Source of the DNA: Neorhizobium petrolearium
GTDB lineage: Bacteria > Pseudomonadota > Alphaproteobacteria > Rhizobiales > Rhizobiaceae
DNA: 64,000 bases
Direction: 5' to 3'
NCBI RefSeq assembly: GCF_017873175.1
Contig: NZ_JAGGJW010000006.1
Coordinates: 1-64,000 of the forward strand
The position numbers were made by a program, and so were the translations under genes. Below the pieces are notes generated by a model. The model was given only the letters and a program-made list of their open reading frames with translations. It was not told the DNA's origin and did no database searches. Below, piece by piece: positions 28,005 through 35,472 of this stretch (its first letter is position 1; each line of letters opens with the position of its first letter).

Positions 28005-29531
28005 ATGATGACATTGAAGCCTTTTCGAGTAGCCGTCGGTCGGCTCTATCACGAATCCAACCGCCTGAATCCGCAGCCTGCCGCGGAGGAGCAGTTCGAG
28101 ATTGAGCGGGGTGAGCTGGTCTTGAATGCTTCCGGTTCGACCTTGGCGGGGATCGTCATGGAGCTTCAGGGCGAGGCGATGATCCTGCCGACCCTTTCGG
28201 TTGCCGCACCGCCAAGCGGGTTGATCGACGATGATTTTTACCAGCGGGTCGCGCAGGAGTTTTTAGACGAAATCGAGAGACTGAAGCCTGATGCGGTCGT
28301 CCTTGACCTGCATGGTGCCGGTGCCACGACGCGGCTTGCTGATCTTGAAGGCGACCTGCTCTTCAGACTGCGAGCGCTGGTCGGGCCGGCCGTGCCTGTT
28401 GGCATCGGTCTTGACCTGCATGCGCATCTCACCGATGCGATGTTGCGCAATACTGATGTGTGCATTGCCTGCAAGGAAAACCCGCATTCCGACGTGGTTG
28501 AATGCGGCGCGAAGGCTGCAAGACTGGTACTTCAAACGCTTCGAGGCTCGCTGTTTCCCGTGACGACGAGCGCTCGCGTGCCGATGATCTTGCCGGGAGC
28601 CGGAGAGACTGCATCTGGGCCGCTGGGAGAAATCCATGCCAAGGCCCGCGCGTTCCAAAAGGCTTTCCCGGAAGTTCTCGATGTTTCGATCTACAATGTC
28701 TTCCGCTACGCAGACGATCACCATATTGGCCAGGTGGTCACCGTGATGACAAATGGGCCCGAGCCCATTTCAGCGAAGATCGCAAAGGATCTGGCGGGAG
28801 ATTTTTGGCGCTACCGGGAGCGGTTCGAGGATGAGCTCCTGTCGATCGATGAGGCCTTTTTGAGAGTTCGAAATGAGGCGCGGGAACGACCGTATGTCAT
28901 GGCGGATATGGGGGATCGCATCCTTGCTGGCGCGCCGGGTGACAGCGTGATCCTCCTGTCGGCAGTGCTCGATGAGTTTGCCGATCTGAAGGGCGCATTG
29001 ACGATGACCGATCCCGCCAGCGCCAGGGCTGCCATTGCTGCCGGCGTCGGATCGGTCGTGACGATGAAAGTTGGCGGGCAAATCACGCCGGGTTTTCGCC
29101 CGCGCGAGGTAACCGGGAAGGTATTGCATGTCAGCGACGGCAGCTTCACGCTGGCTGGTCCGTTTCATGGCGGCGAGGAAAGCTCGCTAGGCGAGACTGC
29201 CGTCCTGCTGATCGATGACCGCCTCTATCTGATATTGACGAGTAAGCCGGCCTTCAGTCACGATCCGGCGGTCTTCACCAGCCAGAGGATCGATATCGGC
29301 AGTCTCGATTTTGTCGTCGTGAAATCTGGCTATCATTTCACGATGAACTTTGCGGGCATTGCAACGCCTCTGCTCGTTTCGACGCCCGGTGTCGGTTATT
29401 ACAGAAAGGGCGCATTCACCTATGAGAAGTCGCGCTTCTGGCCGGAACATGCCGTCGACCAACCTGAGATCAATGTGGCGATTTACGGTGGTGTCAGAAT
29501 GGTGACGGATGAAGAGTGCAAGGCCGCCTAA
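28005..29531 (+). CDS. M81-family (MlrC-like) metallohydrolase
   Basis: This is a 508-residue protein of the microcystinase C family. The N-terminal domain carries the likely zinc ligands: the start motif G-R-x-x-H-E-S-N, D-x-H-G-A-G, L-D-L-H-A-H and the later HH-x-G. The C-terminal domain has ADMGDR and GGQ. MlrC cleaves peptide bonds of linearised microcystin, but most relatives act on unknown small amides. ATG 28005 (or 28008) follows GGGAG. It lies 29 nt after the binding protein, so the operon probably imports a compound and then hydrolyses it. No signal peptide is seen, which suggests cytoplasmic action. Confidence 0.8.
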   Translation: MMTLKPFRVAVGRLYHESNRLNPQPAAEEQFEIERGELVLNASGSTLAGIVMELQGEAMILPTLSVAAPPSGLIDDDFYQRVAQEFLDEIERLKPDAVVLDLHGAGATTRLADLEGDLLFRLRALVGPAVPVGIGLDLHAHLTDAMLRNTDVCIACKENPHSDVVECGAKAARLVLQTLRGSLFPVTTSARVPMILPGAGETASGPLGEIHAKARAFQKAFPEVLDVSIYNVFRYADDHHIGQVVTVMTNGPEPISAKIAKDLAGDFWRYRERFEDELLSIDEAFLRVRNEARERPYVMADMGDRILAGAPGDSVILLSAVLDEFADLKGALTMTDPASARAAIAAGVGSVVTMKVGGQITPGFRPREVTGKVLHVSDGSFTLAGPFHGGEESSLGETAVLLIDDRLYLILTSKPAFSHDPAVFTSQRIDIGSLDFVVVKSGYHFTMNFAGIATPLLVSTPGVGYYRKGAFTYEKSRFWPEHAVDQPEINVAIYGGVRMVTDEECKAA

Positions 29532-29579
29532 TGGAAGGGCGTCGTCATTCCAAGGGGAGGAGGTGACACGGGTCTCGAC

Positions 29580-29620
29580 ATGATTGCCGGCAGCAGGCGT
29601 CGCCGTGCCGGCAATCATGG
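29580..29620. terminator. Perfect 14-bp stem-loop between convergent operons
   Basis: CATGATTGCCGGCA (29580-29593) and its exact reverse complement (29607-29620) flank a 13-nt loop, about 48 nt after the MlrC-like gene. The genes on either side converge here, so a bidirectional transcription stop is the natural reading. There is no U-tract on either side. An attachment or protein-binding site remains possible. Confidence 0.5.
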
Positions 29621-29815
29621 GGTCGCTTATCAGGGCAAGGGAGACCGTTTAGACCTGCGTTTGCGATCCAAGGCCCGCAAAAGCGGGTCGTCGAAATTCC
29701 ACAGCCGCCTTTGCGCGCAGCCAGGCTTAATGTCCACCCGACATCCCCTGTTGCCGCCATCAGTTAGACGATGTGCGCTGAGCGGAAATGCAGTACGAAG
29801 AGTGGGGGGGCGCAG

Positions 29816-30352
29816 TCAGACTTTTTCGCGCTCGCAGAAAGGGTTGTCCGCCCGCTTCATCTCATAAAACCTGAACGCAGTGCCGTTATGCTCGGTCATG
29901 CCGCGGTAGCTAAAGCCAAGATTTGCGGTCATCTTCTGCGATCGGATGTTCTCCGGCCGAATGACCGAGACAAGTCGGACGATCGGCAGACGCTCAAACG
30001 CATAAGCAATGATCGGCCCTAGACTTTCCAATGCAATCTTCTTGCCGGAGCTGAATCCAAAGAGACAGCAGCCGATTTCGACATCCTTGTCATCATAGTG
30101 TCTGAGACCTGCCCGACCAACGAATGTCAGATCGCCATTGCTTTCACGCAGGTAGAGCATCCAGAAGCCGTAGCCGTATCGCCGCCATTCATCGAGATAA
30201 AGGGACAGCCTTGCGTCGGATTCTTCGCGGGTCGGCGATCGACCTTGCATGATCAGTTCCACCACCAGCGGATCGCAATGCAGCCGATAAAGCGCGTCAC
30301 CGTCCAGTACGCTGACGGGCCGCATGAACAGCCGGCGAGTTTCTATATTCAC
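29816..30352 (-). CDS. GNAT-family N-acetyltransferase (RimJ/RimL type)
   Basis: The 178-residue protein has the RimJ/RimL pattern: TRRLFMRPVSVLDGDALY at the start, a YGFWMLY strand, IGRAGLR-like VGRAGLRHYD, then NIRSQKMTANLGFSYRG for acetyl-CoA binding. It transfers an acetyl group to an amine, either a protein N-terminus or a small molecule. The start is GTG 30352 behind a GGAGGA site 6 nt away. It follows the aminotransferase by 27 nt on the same strand, so it is likely the third gene of the oxoamine synthase operon and may acetylate its amine product. Confidence 0.82.
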   Translation of the reverse strand: MNIETRRLFMRPVSVLDGDALYRLHCDPLVVELIMQGRSPTREESDARLSLYLDEWRRYGYGFWMLYLRESNGDLTFVGRAGLRHYDDKDVEIGCCLFGFSSGKKIALESLGPIIAYAFERLPIVRLVSVIRPENIRSQKMTANLGFSYRGMTEHNGTAFRFYEMKRADNPFCEREKV

Positions 30353-30379
30353 GGGCTTTCCTCCCTGCTTGCAGATGAC

Positions 30380-31687
30380 TTAAGTCGGCTCGCTGTTCAG
30401 CGATCGCAGTGCCTCTTCGAGCGTTTCAGCAAGATATGCGATATCGGTCCCGGTCATCGGGGTTGAGAGGGCTCCAAGCCCGATCGATGACAAAAGAACC
30501 TTGCGCTCTCGCATACGCGCGACAACCGATCTCAGCCTGGGGTCATGGGCAGAGGCGAACGTATCGGCGTAGCTTGCGACTTGTTCGGGCCCGACAAACA
30601 GGCGGAAAAGCGATCCTTCGCCGGTGACCGTGCCCTTGATGCCGGCAGACGCGAATGCCTCGGCAATCAGGTTTCGGGCTTGCGCGCCAAGCACATTCAG
30701 CCGGTCGAGTTCTGATCGTGGTAGGGCCGTCATTGCCGCAAGTCCTGCAGCCATGCTGAGCGGGTTGGCGGTGAAGGTGCCCGAATGGATAACACGAGCG
30801 CGGTCCGCCCGAGTTGGATCAAATACCGCCATGATATCGGTGCGGCCGGCGACGGCGCCGATCGGCAGCCCGCCACCGATGATCTTGCCGATCGCGCAGA
30901 GATCGGGAAAGTTTGACTTGGCAACTGGAGCGCCGCCATAGCCGAGCCGGAAGCTTAAAACCTGGTCGAAGGTCAACAGGCTGGAATTCCTGAGCGTGAA
31001 ATTTCTAAGAAAAGTGAGGTAGTCGGCGCTGATCGCAATGAGGCCGATGCGGGACGGCAAAGGGTCGACGACGATCGCCGCCAACCGATCCGCCGCGCTT
31101 TCGATAATCTTCCTCGTCCTTTCGATATCGTTGAACGGAATGATCAAACAATCCGAAAGGGCAGAGCGGGCGACACCTGAATGTTCGCCCTTCGGCGTCG
31201 GCCGTTCCGTCCCTGCAAGGGGAAGGGGCGTGACATTGGCTTCCACCACATCGTAATTGCCGTGATAGGCGCCGTCGCATTTGGCGATCAGGTCGCGGCC
31301 GGTGTAAGCGCGAGCGGCTTTGATCGCCATCATCACGGCTTCTGAACCGGTATTGGTGAAGCGGATCTGTTCGAAATAGGAGACCCTTTCGACAAGCAAC
31401 TCGGCGAGTTCGATTTCGGCGACGGTTGGGCCGGCAAAGCTTAAGCCAAGGCCCGCCTGCCGGCGGATGGCATTGACGACTGAGGGATGGCCGTAGCCAT
31501 GGATGAGGGTGGTAAAATTGTTCTGAAAATCGAGATAGCGCGTGCCGTCGACGTCGGTGACGTAGGCTCCGTTTCCGCAAACGAGGTAGGTTGGATGCGG
31601 CTTCTCGAAATTGGATGTGCGGGTGTTGCCGCCAGGCATGACCTTCAGCGCGCGCCGATAAGCGGCATGGGAAAGGCTCATCGTCAT
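30380..31687 (-). CDS. Class III aminotransferase, GSA-aminomutase-like (second copy)
   Basis: The 435-residue PLP enzyme is paralogous to the one at 21585-22925. It has NTGSEAVMMAIKAAR near 112-126, Asp241 in TFDQV and Schiff-base Lys268 in GKIIGGGLPIGA. The usual D-E-V after the aspartate is D-Q-V here. The shared N-N-F-T-T-L-I-H-G stretch supports common ancestry and related substrates. Its ATG overlaps the stop of the alpha-oxoamine synthase. In that setting it may transaminate the aminoketone or an aldehyde/ketone precursor. Confidence 0.85.
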   Translation of the reverse strand: MTMSLSHAAYRRALKVMPGGNTRTSNFEKPHPTYLVCGNGAYVTDVDGTRYLDFQNNFTTLIHGYGHPSVVNAIRRQAGLGLSFAGPTVAEIELAELLVERVSYFEQIRFTNTGSEAVMMAIKAARAYTGRDLIAKCDGAYHGNYDVVEANVTPLPLAGTERPTPKGEHSGVARSALSDCLIIPFNDIERTRKIIESAADRLAAIVVDPLPSRIGLIAISADYLTFLRNFTLRNSSLLTFDQVLSFRLGYGGAPVAKSNFPDLCAIGKIIGGGLPIGAVAGRTDIMAVFDPTRADRARVIHSGTFTANPLSMAAGLAAMTALPRSELDRLNVLGAQARNLIAEAFASAGIKGTVTGEGSLFRLFVGPEQVASYADTFASAHDPRLRSVVARMRERKVLLSSIGLGALSTPMTGTDIAYLAETLEEALRSLNSEPT

Positions 31688-32949
31688 CCCCTTATCTCCT
31701 GGTCTTGCCGGAGAACCTCATCAAGTGCTTGGCAGAGCCCTTCGATTCCCTCTTTTGTGTGGCTTGCTGACAAGCAAAGGCGCAGGCCCGCTTCACCTTG
31801 CGGCACGGTTGGGAAAAAGACGGCGGACGTGTAAAACCCGCGATCGATCAGCGTTCGCGCTGCACTGATCGTAGTCGTTTCGTCGCCGATTTTGATAAAG
31901 CGGATCGGAAGCGGCAGTCCGCTCTGGTCGGTCTTGCAGAGGCGATCGAACTGCTCGATGTGTTCACCAAGAAAAATCTGCCGGCGTAAGAGTTCAGCAG
32001 TGCGATGTAATTTCGCTGAGGCAAGCGCGGCACCCACGCCTGCAAGATTGAGTGATGCGGAAAAGGCATGTGCAATCGCAAATCGGCGGAAAAGTTTTTC
32101 ATGTTCGTTGCTGCCGAGCATCAAGAGACCGCCAGAGGCCCCGAAACCCTTGCCGAGTGAGGCGGCGATGATCGTCCGGTCACCAACGCCGCCTGGAACT
32201 TGCGAACGTACGAAGCCTTCGCCTTGGCGGCCGAAGAGCGAAACACCGTGGGCGTCATCGATATAGAGGAAAAGGCCATATCGCTGTTGAAGCGACAGAA
32301 GAGCCTCGAGCGGCGCCGCACCGCCCATCGAATAAACGCCGTCACAAATATAGGCGACGCAGGGGTTTTGCTTACAGATCTGCTCCAACATGGAAACGTC
32401 ATTGTGATCGATGGTGATGACGGCGGTTTCTGCTGCAAGCGTCGCCTTGTGAAACGCGAGCGTCGCATGCGCGAAGCGGTCAAAGACCATCACCGGTTTT
32501 TTATTTCCGGTAAGATGGCCGGACGCGATGAGCGGGAGCGCGCTCATGTTTGCTGCGAGAACGCTCGAATAGGTGATGACGCGAGCCTGGAACAGATCGG
32601 CAAGCTCATTCTCAAGTGTGGTCAACAATGCAAAATTGAGACGGGTGCGAGCGCAGGACCAATGCAGGCTTTTGTATTGTGTCATGGCGTCGATTGCGCC
32701 GGCGACGATTTCGGGATGGTTGTCGAGACCGAGGTAGGAGCATCTTATGAAGTCGAGGACGCATTTATTCGATCCACCAAGGTCAATGGAAACGAACCTT
32801 TCTTTCATGGGCCTGGCGGACAGTCCCATGACGCCTGACTGATATGCGAGATCAAACTGCGGGCCGGCCTTGTCGATCATCGCGCGCGTGTTGCGGCTAG
32901 AGGTGACGGAGATACCAGCGCCTCTCTCCTGAATTGAATTCTCGGTCAT
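31684..32949 (-). CDS. Alpha-oxoamine synthase family PLP enzyme (KBL/BioF/CqsA-like)
   Basis: This is a 421-residue fold-type I PLP enzyme. The AOS hallmarks are visible: DFIRCSYLGL after a 60-residue lead, the His-Asp-Ala-His region YIDDAHGVSLFGRQGEG (231-244), and the Schiff-base Lys267 in ASLGKGFGASGG. The family joins an acyl-CoA or acyl-ACP to an amino acid with loss of CO2, giving an alpha-aminoketone (BioF, KBL, HemA, CqsA, SPT). No bio genes are near and it is not HemA-like. ATG 32949 has TTGGAGG upstream; a longer frame from 32979 starts before that site. It is the first gene of the operon with an aminotransferase and an acetyltransferase. Confidence 0.8.
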   Translation of the reverse strand: MTENSIQERGAGISVTSSRNTRAMIDKAGPQFDLAYQSGVMGLSARPMKERFVSIDLGGSNKCVLDFIRCSYLGLDNHPEIVAGAIDAMTQYKSLHWSCARTRLNFALLTTLENELADLFQARVITYSSVLAANMSALPLIASGHLTGNKKPVMVFDRFAHATLAFHKATLAAETAVITIDHNDVSMLEQICKQNPCVAYICDGVYSMGGAAPLEALLSLQQRYGLFLYIDDAHGVSLFGRQGEGFVRSQVPGGVGDRTIIAASLGKGFGASGGLLMLGSNEHEKLFRRFAIAHAFSASLNLAGVGAALASAKLHRTAELLRRQIFLGEHIEQFDRLCKTDQSGLPLPIRFIKIGDETTTISAARTLIDRGFYTSAVFFPTVPQGEAGLRLCLSASHTKEGIEGLCQALDEVLRQDQEIRG

Positions 32950-33158
32950 CTCAGCCTCCAAATCAACTGACGCGAGCATAGTCGATGAGGTTCGAAGACT
33001 GAAATGATATTGATTTTATGTGGCTGATATATATTGAAAATATTCTGCGCCATCGACACTTAGCGAGCCGAAAAACAGGAGATATTCGAGCTTCCATGGG
33101 ACAGAAAGATTGGCAGGAATTGCTCGCAGTGCTTGCAAAAATAATCTGAGAGTTTAAA

Positions 33159-33338
33159 AAGGAGTCGAGCAGCGCAGGCTGCTTGGGGCTTCGAATCCCC
33201 ATAGGTCGGTCCGTGCCACCGGAAGGCAACACTCCTCTATGGTCGGGGAGCCTGCGGCGTATAAAACAGGCTTTGCCAAAGGCCGCAGGGGCTGAATCTA
33301 TCGGCATTCGAACTCCCCGATCACCAGGTTTCGCGTAG
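33159..33338 (+). other. Structured leader upstream of XRE gene, with possible short frame
   Basis: Three nested structures can be drawn on the plus strand. AGGAGT/ACTCCT (about 33160 and 33230) encloses GCAGC/GCTGC and GGGG-cTTCGAAT-CCCC hairpins. CCTGCGGC/GCCGCAGG (about 33251-33258 and 33281-33288) is perfect, and an outer GGTCGGGGAG pairs with CTCCCCGATC around it. The same DNA is open in one frame from TTG 33183 to TAG 33336-33338 (51 codons, ending SIGIRTPRSPGFA). Prophage Ash/Icd-type small frames have a similar look. A regulatory RNA, an Ash-like peptide or both are possible. The XRE start follows 31 nt later. Confidence 0.4.
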
Positions 33339-33369
33339 CGGACATTGTCTGCTCCTGGAGGGAGTTGCC

Positions 33370-33828
33370 ATGACATATGCAGTCGCTCGTCGGGCGCAGT
33401 GCCCATCGACAGGTCTGCCGGCCGAGGTTGGCGAGAGAACCATCGACCAGCTTATCGGTCAGCAGATTCGTTTAAGGCGAACGCACCTCGGCATGACGCA
33501 GGGAGCACTTGCTGAGCGATTGGGCATGTCGTTTCAACAGGTGCAGAAATATGAAACCGGCGCCAATCGCGTAACCTCGTCAACTCTGTACGAGATCAGC
33601 CTCATTCTGGAGGTTCCGGTCGAGTTCTTCTTTAGTGCGTTGCCGAATGCGGCGGGTGAGGGAAGTCACATGAGCCCGGAATGGGCAGCGCGGCTTGCCT
33701 ATATTTCGACGGCGGAGGGGCAGCACCTCATCGACGCCTTTCAGGATCTTCCGATGCCCGTGCGGGCTAGTATCCTTGGAATGGTTCGCACCCTTGCAAG
33801 GATCGCTCCCACGGCGGGTGAACCCTGA
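33370..33828 (+). CDS. XRE-family transcriptional regulator
   Basis: The 152-residue protein has a helix-turn-helix at about 28-82 (IGQQIRLRRTHLGMTQGALA, then RLGMSFQQVQKYETGANRV) and a helical tail. This is the common rhizobial Cro/CI-like type. ATG 33370 follows a GGAGGGAG site. It sits alone behind the structured leader and 272 nt before an MNT-HEPN gene. It may be a phage-derived or stress regulator; the target is unknown. Confidence 0.87.
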   Translation: MTYAVARRAQCPSTGLPAEVGERTIDQLIGQQIRLRRTHLGMTQGALAERLGMSFQQVQKYETGANRVTSSTLYEISLILEVPVEFFFSALPNAAGEGSHMSPEWAARLAYISTAEGQHLIDAFQDLPMPVRASILGMVRTLARIAPTAGEP

Positions 33829-34100
33829 CCGCGCACGCCGAACCGGCCGCATAAGTGAGTTCTTTGCCCATTTCGCCGGCCCGGCCGGTGGAACGAAATT
33901 TTCTGTCTTTGAGTTCAGCGCCCCAAATAAATGTCGTGTCCCTGTAACGCTTTATTCGAGATTTGAGCTGGTAGGAGTTTTCTCATTCTGCGCTGGAGCG
34001 GGCTTGACCTATGCTCCGCCAGGCATGATTTTGAACGGAAGACGAATACGAGGGCGTAGGTTCTGGATTTGCAGATCGACCAGAACCGGCGACGGAGACA

Positions 34101-35027
34101 ATGGATGCAAGTGTTCCCGTGACTGATAGCGAGGCCGTCGGGCATCTTCCGGAGCGCAAGCAGCGAGAGTTGGCACGCGCCTTGAAAATCATCTTCGAGG
34201 AATTCGAGGCGGCTCAGCAGTCGAAGCTTTCCGAAAAGAAGAAAGCCGGGCGGATCTTGAAGGTCATCCTCTTTGGTTCGCACGCCCGCGGCGACTGGGT
34301 GGAAGACCGTAAGAGCGGTTACAGGTCCGACTACGATATTCTCGTTGTCGCCAACCTGAAGAGCGTCGGGGAAGACAATGATCTATGGCAGGAGGTGTCC
34401 GATCATTTCCTGCGCGAGCTGACGATCACCAAGGAAATCGAGACGCCGGTCAACATCATCGTTCACACGCTGCAGGACGTGAACGACCAGCTGGCACGTG
34501 GAAGACCGTTCTTTATCGACATCATCCGCGACGGCATCATGCTCTACGAGAAGGAAGGGCATCCGTTTGTGACGCCAAAGCTGCTCAGCGAGGAAGAGGC
34601 GCGAAAGGAGGCACAGGGATATTTTGAAAAATGGTATTCGAGCGCCGAGAGGCGTCTGGAGCTCGCGAAGGAAGGACTCCGAAGGCAATATTGGAACGAC
34701 GCAGCTTTCGACCTCCACCAGTCAACCGAGCGCCTCTATCACTGCGTCCTGCTCGTCCTTACCCTCTACTCGCCAAAGTCGCATCGCCTGAAATTCTTGC
34801 GCTCTTCGGCTGAGCGGATCGACGCGCGCCTGATCGAGGCGTGGCCGCGAGATACCAAGTTTGCCCGCCGCTGTTTCGAGCGGCTCGATCGCGCCTACGT
34901 CGATGCGCGATATTCGCCGCATTACGAGATCACGGAGGAAGAGCTTCGCTGGATCATCGAACGCATAGAGGTGCTTCAGAAGTTGGTTCGCCTCATCTGC
35001 GAAGAACGTCTCGCAAAGCGTTCATGA
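34101..35027 (+). CDS. Fused minimal nucleotidyltransferase (MNT) and HEPN domain protein
   Basis: The 308-residue protein has two domains. Residues 50-140 are a nucleotidyltransferase with GSHARGD (59-65) and the metal aspartates of S-D-Y-D (77, 79). Residues 165-300 are a HEPN four-helix domain with a basic R-Y-S-P-H-Y motif near 275. Separate HEPN and MNT genes form type VII toxin-antitoxin pairs, in which MNT AMPylates the toxin. Here they are one polypeptide, so the usual pair logic does not apply directly. ATG 34101 has a GACGGAGAC site. Similar fusions occur in Rhizobiales; the role is not established. Confidence 0.8.
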   Translation: MDASVPVTDSEAVGHLPERKQRELARALKIIFEEFEAAQQSKLSEKKKAGRILKVILFGSHARGDWVEDRKSGYRSDYDILVVANLKSVGEDNDLWQEVSDHFLRELTITKEIETPVNIIVHTLQDVNDQLARGRPFFIDIIRDGIMLYEKEGHPFVTPKLLSEEEARKEAQGYFEKWYSSAERRLELAKEGLRRQYWNDAAFDLHQSTERLYHCVLLVLTLYSPKSHRLKFLRSSAERIDARLIEAWPRDTKFARRCFERLDRAYVDARYSPHYEITEEELRWIIERIEVLQKLVRLICEERLAKRS

Positions 35028-35472
35028 TCTGCCAGATCCGCGGAAAGTCCAACGCCAGCCTCTCGCGGCGTCCGCAGTGCATGCGTAATCGGCCGGTGAG
35101 ATTCCTATCATCGGGTGGCCGCTATGCCACGCCTCGTTCCTTAAACGCAGAGAGCCGCCGTTCGGTCGTCAAAAACTGCTCGAAGGCGGCCTCGCGTTTT
35201 TCGACGGGCGGAGGATTGCAGTGCTTTTGAGCGAACGTTCCATCGATGCGCGGTTTTGCGGCCCTATCGCCTTGGCGCTCGGAGCGGTCATTGGTACCGT
35301 TAATGCCAGAGCCCGAGAATGGTACGTTTTTAATTGTATATTAATCGTGTAGCGATCGTTTCTGACGGGTTGCTCGCCGCTCATTGCCGCGAGCAAATCG
35401 GCATGTTTATTAAATTTTTAGCAACGGCATTCTTCGCCCATTTCAGACTATTGCGTTAAATGGATTTCCTCC
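35028..35472. other. Intergenic, no clear gene
   Basis: The right half (35320-35460) is AT-rich and probably holds the promoter of the penicillin-binding protein gene. A 43-codon frame from GTG 35221 ends at a TAG near 35350. It has a hydrophobic middle but no ribosome site or known motif, so I do not call it. No RNA gene was recognised. Confidence 0.45.

Noticed and set aside
33159..33338. Known riboswitch (cobalamin, SAM, TPP)
   Set aside because: The leader lacks the B12 box, the TPP CUGAGA core and a SAM-type core; downstream is a DNA-binding regulator rather than a metabolic gene.
32963..33406. 147-codon minus-strand frame across the XRE leader
   Set aside because: Proline/arginine-rich, with no ribosome site, and it runs into the AOS promoter region. 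The leader structures explain the open frame better.
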